A stretch of 64,000 bases of DNA from Microbacterium sulfonylureivorans (GTDB lineage: Bacteria; Actinomycetota; Actinomycetes; Actinomycetales; Microbacteriaceae): the NCBI RefSeq assembly GCF_003999995.1, contig NZ_RJAD01000004.1, positions 62,001 through 126,000 of the forward strand, read 5' to 3'. The position numbers were made by a program, and so were the translations under genes. Under the pieces are notes generated by a model that had not been told where the DNA came from, did no database searches, and saw only the letters and a program-made list of their open reading frames with translations. Shown piece after piece: positions 48,657-57,494 of this stretch (position 1 is its first letter; each line of letters begins with the position of its first letter).

Positions 48657-49154
48657 TCACCAGCCCATCGAGCCCGGGGTCCCCTTGAACGGACCCGCGA
48701 TCGCCGCCGTGATCCACCCGCCGTAGAACCCGCCGGGCTGCGGCACCACCGGCTCGCCGTCGACCTCGCACGCGTCCATCGGCCGGGCGTACACCGCGAC
48801 CCGGTCGGCGAGGAGCTCGAACCCCGGCGCCGGCTCGGGGTAGTTCCAGGCGCCCTTGGGCGCCGAGGCATCCCCTCCCCGCACGTCGAAGTACCGCGCC
48901 GCCCCCTTGAACTCGCAGTACGAGCCGCCGACGGTCGGCACGAGGGCCCCCTCGGCGAAGTCGGCGATCGGCAGGTAGTACACGGGCGGATGGCTGGTCT
49001 CGAGCACCCGCACGACGTCGCCGGTGTCGATGATCACCTCGCCGCCGAGGCGGATCACGACGCGCCGATCGACCCGCTCGACCCTGGGCGGACGGGGATA
49101 GTCCCACACCGACTCCTGGCCGGGGGCGACGGGATCGGGGGTGGGGTGGGCCAT
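48657..49154 (-). CDS. DUF427 protein
   Basis: 165 aa containing the DUF427 β-fold: VIRLGGEVIIDTGDVVRVLETSHPPVYYLPIADF (about residues 33-66) and KGAARYFDVRGGDASAPKGAWNYPEPAPGF. Family function unknown, though related domains are reported in glycine-rich or stress proteins. The second of two adjacent ATGs (49154) is chosen because TACGCT sits six bases before it. Confidence 0.84.
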   Translation of the reverse strand: MAHPTPDPVAPGQESVWDYPRPPRVERVDRRVVIRLGGEVIIDTGDVVRVLETSHPPVYYLPIADFAEGALVPTVGGSYCEFKGAARYFDVRGGDASAPKGAWNYPEPAPGFELLADRVAVYARPMDACEVDGEPVVPQPGGFYGGWITAAIAGPFKGTPGSMGW

Positions 49155-49160
49155 CATCCG

Positions 49161-49166
49161 AGCGTA
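49161..49166 (-). promoter_or_regulatory. -10 hexamer TACGCT, DUF427 gene
   Basis: Six bases before the second ATG, 49154; only three from the first. Confidence 0.4.
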
Positions 49167-49194
49167 AGCGCCCTCAGACCGGCCGGGGTCGTCG

Positions 49195-50613
49195 TCAGCG
49201 GCCGTACTCCTCCAGCCAGCGCAGCCACACCTCGCTCACCGTCGGGTACGACGGAACGGCATGCCACAGCCGGTCGAGCGGCACCTCGCCGACGATCGCG
49301 ATCGTCGCCGAGTGCAGCAGCTCGGCGATGTCCGGCCCGACGAAGGTCGCACCGACGAGCACGCGGCGCTCGTCGTCGACGATCGCGCGCGCCCGGCCCT
49401 TGTAGTGGTCGGCATGCGTGCTCGCGCCCGAGATCCACGACAGGTCGTAGTCGAGCACCCGGATGCCGATGCCCGCCGCCGTCGCCGACGCCTCGGTGTG
49501 GCCGACCGATGCCACCTCCGGATCGGTGAACGTGACCTGGGGCACGCTCGCGTGGTCGGCGGTGGCGACATGAGCGCCCCACGGTGCGTCGTCGACCTCG
49601 TCGCCGCGGGCCCGGGCGGCGATGACGTCACCGGCGGCGCGAGCCTGGTACTTGCCCTGGTGCGTCAGCAGCGCCCGGTGGTTGACGTCGCCGACGCCGT
49701 AGAGCCAGTCGAGTCCGCGCACGCGGAGGGTGTCGTCGACGTCGAGCCAGGCCCCGGGCTCGAGGCCGACCGTCTCGAACCCGACATCGCCCGTGCGCGG
49801 AACGCGGCCGGTGGCCACCAGCACCTCCGCCGCGCGCACCTCGACGCCGTCCGAGAGAGTGAGCACGACGTCGCCGTCGGCCTCGCGCGCGACCCGCTCG
49901 ACCTCGACGCCGGTGCGCACGTCGGCGCCGGCCTCCCGCAGCGCGGCGACGACCGCTTCGCCGGCGAAGGGCTCCATCCCGCCGAGCAGGCCGGAGCGCG
50001 CGATGACCGTGACGTCGGCGCCGAACGTGGTGAACAGCGTCGCCATCTCGCTGCCGACGACCCCGCCGCCGAGGATCGCGAGGGATGCCGGCACCTCGCG
50101 CACGCCGGTGGCGTCGCGGCTCGTCCAGGGCGAGGCATCCCTCAGACCGGGGATGTCGGGGAGGAGCGCCGCCGATCCGGTCGAGACCACCACCGCGTGC
50201 CGCGCGACGAGGGTCGTCGAAGAGCCGTCGGCGGCCTCGACCGTGACCTCGCGCACGCCGGTCAGTCGGCCGTGACCCCGCTCGAGGTCGATGCCGACGC
50301 TCTGCAGCCACTCGACCTGGGACGTGTCGTTCCAGTCGTAGACGATCGCGTCGCGGCGTCGGAGGGCGGCGGCGACGTCGACCGAGCCGGTGACGGCCTG
50401 CTTCGCGCCGTCGACGTCGCGTGCGGCCCGGATCGCCGCCCCGCTGCGGAGCAGCGTCTTGGACGGCATGCATGCCCAGTACGAGCATTCACCGCCCACC
50501 AGCTCGCTCTCGACGACGACGACGGACAGCCCGCCCTGCTTCGCGCGATCCGCGACGTTCTCTCCGACGGGGCCGGCGCCGATGACGATGAGGTCGTATT
50601 CACGGGTGCTCAT
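49195..50613 (-). CDS. pyridine nucleotide-disulfide oxidoreductase (class I)
   Basis: 472 aa. FAD-binding DLIVIGAGPVGENVADRA at the N terminus, redox-active disulfide GGECSYWACMPSKTLL (C-X4-C, about residues 43-48), second Rossmann LAILGGGVVGSEMATLFTTFGADV at about 180, dimer interface VPSYPTVSEVW. It belongs with dihydrolipoyl dehydrogenase/mercuric reductase relatives; without partner genes the substrate is open. TACCGT six bases before the ATG sets the start. No E2 or mer gene nearby. Confidence 0.88.
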   Translation of the reverse strand: MSTREYDLIVIGAGPVGENVADRAKQGGLSVVVVESELVGGECSYWACMPSKTLLRSGAAIRAARDVDGAKQAVTGSVDVAAALRRRDAIVYDWNDTSQVEWLQSVGIDLERGHGRLTGVREVTVEAADGSSTTLVARHAVVVSTGSAALLPDIPGLRDASPWTSRDATGVREVPASLAILGGGVVGSEMATLFTTFGADVTVIARSGLLGGMEPFAGEAVVAALREAGADVRTGVEVERVAREADGDVVLTLSDGVEVRAAEVLVATGRVPRTGDVGFETVGLEPGAWLDVDDTLRVRGLDWLYGVGDVNHRALLTHQGKYQARAAGDVIAARARGDEVDDAPWGAHVATADHASVPQVTFTDPEVASVGHTEASATAAGIGIRVLDYDLSWISGASTHADHYKGRARAIVDDERRVLVGATFVGPDIAELLHSATIAIVGEVPLDRLWHAVPSYPTVSEVWLRWLEEYGR

Positions 50614-50619
50614 GCGCCC

Positions 50620-50625
50620 ACGGTA
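50620..50625 (-). promoter_or_regulatory. -10 hexamer TACCGT, disulfide oxidoreductase
   Basis: Six bases before the ATG at 50613. Confidence 0.4.
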
Positions 50626-50777
50626 GCGGCGCTGCGTGACACGTGGGTCGCTCTTGACAATCCGCTCCGCCGTCGGCGCCGAAGACAGCACAGACGACCG
50701 CCGCGGTCAAGCATCTCCCCGATCCACGCCGATGTCCCCGACCTGTGGAAGGCTGGGAAACCCGCCGAAAGGACAGC

Positions 50778-51602
50778 ATGGCGATCGAGTTCCGATCCGT
50801 CACGAAGCGCTTCGCCGACGGCACCGTCGCGGTCGACGACTTCAGCCTCGTGCTGCCCGCGCACCGGACGACCGTGCTCGTCGGGTCGTCGGGGTGCGGC
50901 AAGACGACCCTCCTGCGCATGATCAACCGCCTCGTCGAGCCGACGAGCGGAGTCATCGCGATCGACGACGAGCCGATCGCCGGGCGCGACCCCGTGAAGC
51001 TGCGTCGCGGCATCGGGTATGTGCTGCAGAACGCCGGCCTGCTTCCCCATTTCACGGTGGCCGACAACATCGCGACGGTGCCGGTGCTGAGCGGCGTCGC
51101 CCGCAAGGCGGCCCGCGAGCGGGCACTCGAGCTGATGGATGTCGTCGGCCTCGACCGTTCGCTCGCCGACCGGTATCCGAGCCAGCTCTCGGGCGGCCAG
51201 CAGCAGCGGGTGGGCGTCGCGCGCGGTCTCGCCGTCGACCCCAACATCCTCCTGATGGACGAGCCGTTCGGCGCGGTGGACCCCATCGTGCGAAAAGAGC
51301 TGCAGGCCGAGACCCTCCGCCTCCAGCGCGAGCTCGACAAGACGATCGTCTTCGTCACGCACGACATCGACGAGGCGTTCCTGCTCGGCGACCAGATCGT
51401 GATCCTCGAGAAGGGCGCCAAGATCGCCCAGCTCGGCACCGCGGACGAGATCCTCGAGAACCCGGCGAGCGACTTCGTCGCGGACTTCATCGGCTCGAGG
51501 AAGGGCACGCGGGCCCTCCGCCGCAAAGAGACCCCGCGGGGCGTCGTGCTCGTCGACGACACCGGCCGCACGCAGGGGGTTCTGGTCGGAGACGACTCAT
51601 GA
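50778..51602 (+). CDS. ABC transporter ATP-binding protein (glycine betaine/choline type)
   Basis: 274 aa. Walker A LVGSSGCGKTTLLRM (about residues 35-49), Q-loop YVLQNAGLLPHFT, signature LSGGQQQRVGVARG, Walker B ILLMDEPFGAVDP and His-switch FVTHDIDEAF are all intact; starts MAIEFRSVTKRFADG. GAAAGGACAGC is the ribosome site. First of four coupled genes forming an OpuC/ProU-like importer; a CBS tail as in some OpuA-type ATPases is absent. Two permeases and a lipoprotein follow, so the importer is complete. Confidence 0.92.
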   Translation: MAIEFRSVTKRFADGTVAVDDFSLVLPAHRTTVLVGSSGCGKTTLLRMINRLVEPTSGVIAIDDEPIAGRDPVKLRRGIGYVLQNAGLLPHFTVADNIATVPVLSGVARKAARERALELMDVVGLDRSLADRYPSQLSGGQQQRVGVARGLAVDPNILLMDEPFGAVDPIVRKELQAETLRLQRELDKTIVFVTHDIDEAFLLGDQIVILEKGAKIAQLGTADEILENPASDFVADFIGSRKGTRALRRKETPRGVVLVDDTGRTQGVLVGDDS

Positions 51603-52276
51603 CCTGGGTCCTCGACAACCTCGATCTCATCTGGAGCCTCTCGCTCGACCAGCTGCGGCAGAGCCTCGTCGCCATCGTGCTCGGATTCGCGATCGCGCTT
51701 CCCATCGGCTGGGCGGCGTTCCGCTACTCCGCGCTGCGCGGGCCCACCCTGACGACGGTCGGGCTGCTCTACACGATCCCCTCGCTCGGGCTCTTCGCCG
51801 TGCTGGCCGCGGCGTTCGGCGTTCCGTACCTGTCGGAGCTCAACCTCATCGTCGCGCTGACCATCTACGCCGTGGCGATCATGACGCGATCGGTCGCGGA
51901 CGGCCTCGCGTCGGTGGACCCCGTCACGCGCGAGGCCGCCGTGGCGGTCGGCTTCGGCGCCTGGCGGCGGTTCTGGACCGTCGACTTCCCGCTCGCCGGC
52001 CCCGTGCTGCTCGCGGGTCTGCGCGTGACGGCGTCCTCGACGATCTCGCTCGCCACGGTGGGCATCCTCATCGGGGTGGAGAACCTCGGCTACCTCTTCA
52101 CCAACGGCTCACAGCGACGGATCATCCCCGAGGTGCTCGCGGGAGTCGTGGCGGTCGTGGTGATCGCCCTGATCATCGACCTGCTCCTCATCGTCGCAGG
52201 ACGCGCCCTCATGCCGTGGAACCGGCGGCGGCCGACGCGCGCGGAGCGCGCCCTCCGAGCGGCGGTGACCGCGTGA
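51599..52276 (+). CDS. ABC osmoprotectant permease 1
   Basis: 225 aa permease with about six helices. The EAA-type loop contacting the ATPase is seen as VDPVTREAAVAVGFGAWRRFWTVDFPLAGPVLLAGLRV (about residues 102-140). ATG overlaps the ATPase stop as ATGA. It pairs with the following permease as a heterodimer in the OpuC/ProW-type layout. Confidence 0.9.
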   Translation: MTWVLDNLDLIWSLSLDQLRQSLVAIVLGFAIALPIGWAAFRYSALRGPTLTTVGLLYTIPSLGLFAVLAAAFGVPYLSELNLIVALTIYAVAIMTRSVADGLASVDPVTREAAVAVGFGAWRRFWTVDFPLAGPVLLAGLRVTASSTISLATVGILIGVENLGYLFTNGSQRRIIPEVLAGVVAVVVIALIIDLLLIVAGRALMPWNRRRPTRAERALRAAVTA

Positions 52277-53004
52277 ACTACTTCCTCGAGGCCTTCGCCT
52301 GGATCTTCTCCCCCGAGCGGCTGACCGGATCGCTGCCGCTGCCCACCGCCATCGCCCAGCACCTGGCGTTCACCTTCGGCTCGGTCCTGATCGCCGCCGT
52401 CATCGCCATTCCGGCGGGGTGGCTGATCGGGCACACCGGGCGCGGCCGCGAGTTCGCGGTCGCCGTCTCCGGCGCCGCGCGCGCGCTGCCGTCGCTCGGA
52501 CTCATCGTTCTGCTGTACCTGCTCGTGGGCGTCACCCTCAAGACCGAGGCGGCCGTCGCGGCATTCGTGGTGCTCGCGATCCCCTCCATCCTCGCCGGCG
52601 CGTACGCCGGGTTCGAGGCGATCGACCGCAGCGTCATCGACGCCGGGCGCGCCATGGGCATGACGCCGTGGCAGATCCTCTGGAAGATCGAGGTCCCGCT
52701 CGGGCTGCCCCTGCTCATCGGCGGGCTGCGGGCCGCCACTCTGCAGGTCGTCGCGACCGTCACGATCGCGGCCTACATCGGTCTGGGCGGCCTGGGCTTC
52801 TACATCATCCAGGGCATCCCTCTCCGCGACTTCCCCCAGATCCTCGGCGCCTCGATCGTCGTGATCGCGCTCGCCCTCCTGCTCGACGGAATGTTCGCAC
52901 TGCTCCAGCGCGTTGTCGTCCCTCGTGGAGTCTCCGCGCCCCGGCGTTCCACCCCTCGTCCCACCGCGGCTCGCACGCGTACCGTCGCGAACGCGCCGGC
53001 CTGA
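52273..53004 (+). CDS. ABC osmoprotectant permease 2
   Basis: 243 aa with six hydrophobic helices and an EAA-type loop IDRSVIDAGRAMGMTPWQILWKIEVPLGLPLLIGG (about residues 115-150). GTG at 52273 overlaps the stop of permease 1. The C terminus is Arg/Pro-rich (VPRGVSAPRRSTPRPTAARTR). The binding-protein gene follows 27 bases later. Confidence 0.9.
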   Translation: MNYFLEAFAWIFSPERLTGSLPLPTAIAQHLAFTFGSVLIAAVIAIPAGWLIGHTGRGREFAVAVSGAARALPSLGLIVLLYLLVGVTLKTEAAVAAFVVLAIPSILAGAYAGFEAIDRSVIDAGRAMGMTPWQILWKIEVPLGLPLLIGGLRAATLQVVATVTIAAYIGLGGLGFYIIQGIPLRDFPQILGASIVVIALALLLDGMFALLQRVVVPRGVSAPRRSTPRPTAARTRTVANAPA

Positions 53005-53031
53005 CCCCTCACCCACACCGGAGGTCCCACC

Positions 53032-53946
53032 ATGTCCACAGCACGCACCCGCCTCACCCTGGCGCTCGGCGCGACCGCGGTCGCGGCGCTCGCCCTCGCC
53101 GGCTGCGCCTCGAGCGACCCGCTCACAGGCGACGACGGATCGACCGACGAGCCCGGCGGTTCCTCGACGATCGTCGTCGGTTCGCAGGCGTACTACTCCA
53201 ACGAGATCATCGCCGAGATCTACGCGCAGGCACTCGAGGGCGCCGGCTTCGAGGTCGAGCGCAGCTTCAACATCGGTCAGCGCGATGCCTACATGCCGGA
53301 GCTCGAGAGCGGGGCAGTCGACCTCTTCCCCGAGTACACCGGCAACCTGCTGCAGTTCTTCGACCCGGAGACGACCGCCACCACGTCCGATGACGTGTAC
53401 GCCGCCCTGCAGGAGGCGCTGCCCGACGGGCTCACGGTGCTCGACCAGTCGCCCGCGACCGACCAGGACTCGTACAACGTCACCGCGGCCTTCGCCGAGG
53501 AGAACGACCTCGTGTCGATCGGAGACCTCGCCGGCATCGAGGGTCTTGTGCTCGGCGGCGCCCCCGAGCTCGAGGAGCGCCCATACGGTCCCTCCGGGCT
53601 CGAGTCGGTCTACGGCGTGACGGTCGGCTTCGAGGCCACCGCCGACACGACCGTCGACGAACTCGTCGCCGGCAACATCCAGGTGGCGAACGTGTACAGC
53701 GCCGACCCACTCATCAAGACGAAGGACCTCGTCACGCTCGAAGACCCCGAGGGACTCTTCCTCGCGTCGAACGTGGTCCCCGTGGTGAGCGAGGACGTCG
53801 CCGACGAGATCGCCGACGTCATCAACGCGGTCAGTGCCGCCCTCACCCCGGAGGGTCTGGTCGCGCTCAACGTGCAGTCCACGGTCGACCAGATGTCGGC
53901 CGAAGACATCGCGACCGCGTGGCTCGCCGAGAACGGTCTCGACTGA
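53032..53946 (+). CDS. ABC osmoprotectant substrate-binding lipoprotein (OpuC-type)
   Basis: 304 aa. A lipobox LALAGCASS at residues ~20-28 marks a lipoprotein signal; the OpuAC fold follows: TIVVGSQAYYSNEIIAEIYAQALEGAGFEVERSFNIGQRD. Lobe two starts ALPDGLTVLDQSPATDQDSYNVTAAF. Ligand is probably a betaine/choline/carnitine-like quaternary amine. GGAGGTCCCACC before the ATG. A 15-bp hairpin follows the gene. Confidence 0.91.
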   Translation: MSTARTRLTLALGATAVAALALAGCASSDPLTGDDGSTDEPGGSSTIVVGSQAYYSNEIIAEIYAQALEGAGFEVERSFNIGQRDAYMPELESGAVDLFPEYTGNLLQFFDPETTATTSDDVYAALQEALPDGLTVLDQSPATDQDSYNVTAAFAEENDLVSIGDLAGIEGLVLGGAPELEERPYGPSGLESVYGVTVGFEATADTTVDELVAGNIQVANVYSADPLIKTKDLVTLEDPEGLFLASNVVPVVSEDVADEIADVINAVSAALTPEGLVALNVQSTVDQMSAEDIATAWLAENGLD

Positions 53947-53957
53947 TCTGATCCACC

Positions 53958-53992
53958 CGAAGGGCCGGACGGTTTCGCCGTCCGGCCCTTCG
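53958..53992 (+). terminator. hairpin terminator of the ABC importer operon
   Basis: 15-bp perfect stem (CGAAGGGCCGGACGG at 53958-53972, complement 53978-53992), loop TTTCG, starting 11 bases after the stop. No T-tract. Confidence 0.7.
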
Positions 53993-54006
53993 GCGTCTGT
54001 GCGACC

Positions 54007-54525
54007 TCAGCCCAGCTCCTCGAGCCAGGCGAGTGCGAGCTCGTGCGAGCGCAGCCCGTAGTCGAGGGTGGCCCGCTGGTAGCGGAAGGCGTCGGCATAC
54101 GCCGACGGCACGGGGGTCGCATCGAGTCCGCGTGCGACGTCACGCAGCCCGGCCAGCGCGGCGGCCACGCTCTGCTGCAGCACCTCGAGCGCCTCATCGC
54201 GGTCGGCGCCGGCGGGAAGCAGACCGAGCAGGAACACCTTCGCGAGCATCGCCGTCTCGGCGTTCGCCCCGCCGATCGGCTCGTGCATCCAGGTGCGCCA
54301 CGCCACGACGCCGGCGGGCGTGAGGGCATGCACCTTCCGGCCCCGCGCGGAGTCCGCGGCATCCGTCACCGTCACCAGATCCTGGGCGGCGAGCTGCCGC
54401 AGCGCGCGCTGGATGCTTCCGAAGCTCGCGCTGTAGAACAGCGACGGCCCCGCCAGGAACTGCTTGTGCACGTCGTAGAGCGACATCGGCGCGAGCATGA
54501 GCAGGCCCAGGATCATGAACTGCAT
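54007..54525 (-). CDS. PadR-family transcriptional regulator
   Basis: 172 aa. Short winged helix LLMLAPMSLYDVHKQFLAGPSLFYSASFGSIQRALRQLAAQDLV at the N terminus (the DNA-binding part starts after residue 7), then a helical effector half ending YGLRSHELALAWLEELG. ATG at 54525 has GGAGG six bases upstream. Diverges from the serine hydrolase gene; a palindrome AGATATATCT lies between them and overlaps either promoter. The hydrolase is the obvious target. Confidence 0.82.
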   Translation of the reverse strand: MQFMILGLLMLAPMSLYDVHKQFLAGPSLFYSASFGSIQRALRQLAAQDLVTVTDAADSARGRKVHALTPAGVVAWRTWMHEPIGGANAETAMLAKVFLLGLLPAGADRDEALEVLQQSVAAALAGLRDVARGLDATPVPSAYADAFRYQRATLDYGLRSHELALAWLEELG

Positions 54526-54562
54526 CTGTACCTCCGCGGCGATCTCTGCCAATGTTTCCCTT

Positions 54563-54572
54563 AGATATATCT
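54563..54572. promoter_or_regulatory. PadR operator candidate AGATATATCT
   Basis: 10-bp palindrome in the 63-base gap between the PadR and serine-hydrolase starts. Its core GATATATC is the one at 42342-42355. Confidence 0.45.
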
Positions 54573-54588
54573 CAGGGGAATAAGGATC

Positions 54589-55680
54589 ATGGCTCGACAC
54601 ACCGACATCGCCGCCGATCTGACGAAGGTCACCGACCGGTTCGCGCGCAGGCGCGCATCCCTTCCCGACCCTCAGGTGCTCGTGCGGGCGCCGGGCCTGG
54701 AGTTCGCCGCGGGCGACCGCGATCGCCGCTTCCATGCGGCGAGTGTGGGCAAGATGATGACCGCCACGCTCGCGCTGCAGCTCGCCGAGACCGGCGCCCT
54801 CGACCTCGACGTGCCGATCACCGCGCTTCTCCCGGCGGGCGAGACCGACCGGCTGTTCGCTCGAGAGGGGCGGGATGCCGCGGCATCCGTCACCCCGCAC
54901 CACCTCCTCACGCACACCAGCGGCGTCGCCGACTACTTCGACGGACCCAACGACACCGGCGAGTCGTTCACGAGCCGTGTCACGCGGCGTCGTGACGAGC
55001 TCTACACGGCCGGGCGCCTCCTCGCGTTCTCACGCGAGCACCAGCGACCGGTCGGCGCACCCGGCGAGCGCTTCTCGTACTCCGACACCGGGTACGTGCT
55101 GCTCGCACGCGTGATCGAGGAGGCCGGCGGAGCGCCGCTGGGCACCCAGCTGCACGATCGAATCCTGGGCCCCGCGGGGATGGATGCCTCGTGCCTGCTG
55201 TTCCACACGATGCCCGGTGGCACGGCATCCGTCGATCCCGACCCCGGCGCCGCCCTCGGCATCGCTCCGATCCTCGTGGACGGCGTCGACCTCAGTCGCG
55301 CGCGCAGCCTGAGCTGCGACTGGGGCGGGGGCGGAGTCGTCTCCACGGTCGACGACCTCCACCGGTTCGCCGCGGCGTGGCACGGCGGAGCCCTCCTCGG
55401 TGACGCGTCGCGGGAGCGGATGACGCGGATCGAGCATCGGTTCCGCCCCGGCATCCACTACGGCGCCGGCCTCATGGAGCTGCGGTATGCCGGGTTCTTC
55501 CCGCTCCTGTTCGGGCTGCCCCGCACGATCGGCCACCTCGGCGTGACCGGCGTGCACCTGTTCTCCGACCCCGCCCGCGACATCACGATCGTGCTGAACC
55601 TGCATTCGACCGCGGAGATGACGGACAGCTTCCAGCTCCACATCCGGCTGCTGCAGAAGGTGCTGGGCTCGATGCGCTGA
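54589..55680 (+). CDS. serine hydrolase of the beta-lactamase/penicillin-binding fold
   Basis: 363 aa, no signal peptide, so likely cytoplasmic. Active-site SVGK in HAASVGKMMTATLALQLAETGALDLDVPI (about residues 50-80), second motif YSD (GERFSYSDTGYVLL, about 163) and a third motif HLGVTG in place of KTG. It belongs with class C/esterase-like serine hydrolases. AAGGATC lies before the ATG. Faces a PadR gene across a palindrome. Substrate unknown. Confidence 0.85.
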   Translation: MARHTDIAADLTKVTDRFARRRASLPDPQVLVRAPGLEFAAGDRDRRFHAASVGKMMTATLALQLAETGALDLDVPITALLPAGETDRLFAREGRDAAASVTPHHLLTHTSGVADYFDGPNDTGESFTSRVTRRRDELYTAGRLLAFSREHQRPVGAPGERFSYSDTGYVLLARVIEEAGGAPLGTQLHDRILGPAGMDASCLLFHTMPGGTASVDPDPGAALGIAPILVDGVDLSRARSLSCDWGGGGVVSTVDDLHRFAAAWHGGALLGDASRERMTRIEHRFRPGIHYGAGLMELRYAGFFPLLFGLPRTIGHLGVTGVHLFSDPARDITIVLNLHSTAEMTDSFQLHIRLLQKVLGSMR

Positions 55681-55692
55681 GCGGTGGGTCCG

Positions 55693-56058
55693 TCACTCGA
55701 GCTCGTGCAGCGCTGAGGTCAGTTCTCCGCCGGCATCGCCCGTGTTGACGGTTCCCTTCGGCTCGAAGAGCAGCGCGTGCACCTCATCCACGGCCTTCGG
55801 GCAATGCTCGACGCCGCGCGGGACGACGAAGACGTCGTTCGGCCCGAGCACGACGTCGCGATCGCGCAGCTGAATGGTGAGCTCGCCCTCGATGACGAGG
55901 AAGAGCTCATCGGTGTCGGGGTGGGTGTGCCAGACGAACTCCCCCTGGATCTTGACCACCTTCACGTCGTAGTCGTTGACGCTCACGAGCCGGTGGGGCT
56001 GCCAGGGACCCGGCACGCGGGCGAGTGCGGCCGAGATGTTCCGGATGTCGTCGCTCAT
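55693..56058 (-). CDS. cupin-domain protein
   Basis: 121 aa. Single cupin barrel with metal-binding GEFVWHTHPDTDELFLVIEGEL (H-X-H and E, residues ~37-58) and a second motif FVVPRGVEHCPKAVDE. Small cupins are often dioxygenases or sensors; the function cannot be told. TAGCGT seven bases before the ATG gives a leaderless start. Confidence 0.85.
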   Translation of the reverse strand: MSDDIRNISAALARVPGPWQPHRLVSVNDYDVKVVKIQGEFVWHTHPDTDELFLVIEGELTIQLRDRDVVLGPNDVFVVPRGVEHCPKAVDEVHALLFEPKGTVNTGDAGGELTSALHELE

Positions 56059-56065
56059 GCGCTTC

Positions 56066-56071
56066 ACGCTA
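56066..56071 (-). promoter_or_regulatory. -10 hexamer TAGCGT, cupin gene
   Basis: Seven bases before the ATG at 56058. Confidence 0.4.
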
Positions 56072-56179
56072 GCCACGGAGTGCGACGACGTCACCCCGTC
56101 GCTCGGGAGCGCCGCACTCGGCGGCATGCGCCTCCCGAAGGGAGCGGACACCGCGGCGGCGGCTCAGGGCGACGGCGGC

Positions 56180-56587
56180 TCAGCGCGGCGATGACTTCGC
56201 GACGCGCGCCCGAGACACCAGGCGCGCGATCACCCGCCACCCCACGAGGAACAGCAGAAGCGTGATCGCGGCCACGATGACGAAGGCGACGGCGATGCCC
56301 TGACCGGATGCCGCGCGCAGCAGCATGCCGCCCGCGACGGTGATCGCCCAGATGCCGAGCCCCGTCCGCGCGGGGGCCGTCGGCGCATTCCATCCCTGAG
56401 TGATGAGCCACCCGGCGACGAGGCCGGCCAGGAACGGCCACGCCGTGATCCAGAGGCCGGCGAGCGCGTCCTCGCCGTGGCTCGCTCGGCCGATCGCGGC
56501 GAACACGACGACGAGCACGACGTCGAGCGCGAAGGCGCCGGCGACGGCGCGCGACGACACCGGCGAAGCCGAGGAGGGCCCGCTCAT
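56180..56587 (-). CDS. DUF3054 membrane protein
   Basis: 135 aa with four hydrophobic helices: [59 protein letters not shown] and [21 protein letters not shown]. The DUF3054 signature [14 protein letters not shown] and [18 protein letters not shown] is visible. ATG overlaps the stop of the TrhO-like gene as ATGA. Function unknown. Confidence 0.82.
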   Translation of the reverse strand: MSGPSSASPVSSRAVAGAFALDVVLVVVFAAIGRASHGEDALAGLWITAWPFLAGLVAGWLITQGWNAPTAPARTGLGIWAITVAGGMLLRAASGQGIAVAFVIVAAITLLLFLVGWRVIARLVSRARVAKSSPR

Positions 56588-57330
56588 GACGCGGCACCGA
56601 CGAGACGCGGCTCGAGCGACGGCGTGAGAGCCTCGCGCTCGTCGAACACGAAGCACTCCCCCGTCCAGTGCGCACCGCCGACCTGCTCGAAGTAGCCGAG
56701 GATGCCGCCGTCGAGCTGGAGCGCGTCGACCCCGCTCTCGCGCAGGTGGATCGCGGCCTTCTCGCACCGGATGCCGCCCGTGCAGAAGCTCACGACGGTC
56801 TTGCCGACGAGATCGTCGCGGTGATCGGCGGCTGCGCCGGGGAACTGCGTGAACCGCTCGATCCGCCAGTCGATCGCCCCGGCGAATGTGCCGTAGTCGA
56901 CCTCGAATGCGTTGCGGGTGTCGAGGAGCACGACCTCGCGACCGGAGTCGTCGTGGCCCTGGTCGAGCCACCGCCGCAGGGTCGCCGGGGCGACGGCGGG
57001 CGCGCGGCCCGACTCGGGACGGATGGTCGGGTGGTCCATGCGGATGATCTCGCGCTTGAGCCTCACGAGCATCCTGCCGAACGGCTGCTCGTCCGACCAG
57101 CTCTCCTTCGTGGTGAGGGCGGCGAAGCGGGGGTCGAGCCGGAGGTCGGCGACGAAGCCGCGCACGGAGCCGGGCGCGCCGGCGAGGAAGACGTTGATGC
57201 CCTCTTCGGCGAGGAGGATCGTGCCCTTGAGCCCGGCAGCGACGGCACGCGCGCGCAGCAGCGGGCGCAGTGTCTCGCGGTCGTCGATCCGCGTGAACAG
57301 ATACGCCGAGATGTTCAGGACGGATGCCAC
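56584..57330 (-). CDS. trhO: rhodanese-type tRNA uridine 5-hydroxylase (TrhO family)
   Basis: 248 aa. N-terminal [45 protein letters not shown] and the rhodanese active loop [15 protein letters not shown] (catalytic Cys, about residue 182) match TrhO/YceA, which makes 5-hydroxyuridine at tRNA position 34 using oxygen. Shorter than E. coli TrhO (~350 aa) but with the core complete. GTG start with TAGGCT seven bases upstream. Co-translated with DUF3054. Confidence 0.88.
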   Translation of the reverse strand: MASVLNISAYLFTRIDDRETLRPLLRARAVAAGLKGTILLAEEGINVFLAGAPGSVRGFVADLRLDPRFAALTTKESWSDEQPFGRMLVRLKREIIRMDHPTIRPESGRAPAVAPATLRRWLDQGHDDSGREVVLLDTRNAFEVDYGTFAGAIDWRIERFTQFPGAAADHRDDLVGKTVVSFCTGGIRCEKAAIHLRESGVDALQLDGGILGYFEQVGGAHWTGECFVFDEREALTPSLEPRLVGAAS

Positions 57331-57337
57331 GGCATCA

Positions 57338-57343
57338 AGCCTA
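57338..57343 (-). promoter_or_regulatory. -10 hexamer TAGGCT, trhO
   Basis: Seven bases before the GTG at 57330. Confidence 0.4.
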
Positions 57344-57494
57344 CGTTCCGGCGCCTGTGGTCCACCTCCGCGCCCGCCGCAGGCGGCGCCCGAGGGTAGA
57401 CTCGCCCCGCCGCGGTCGCGGCTCTCCCTCCGCCGGATCCTCCCGGCCGACGCGCGCAACGGCGAGCGCCCGCCCCCAGCATCGGAGCGCACCC

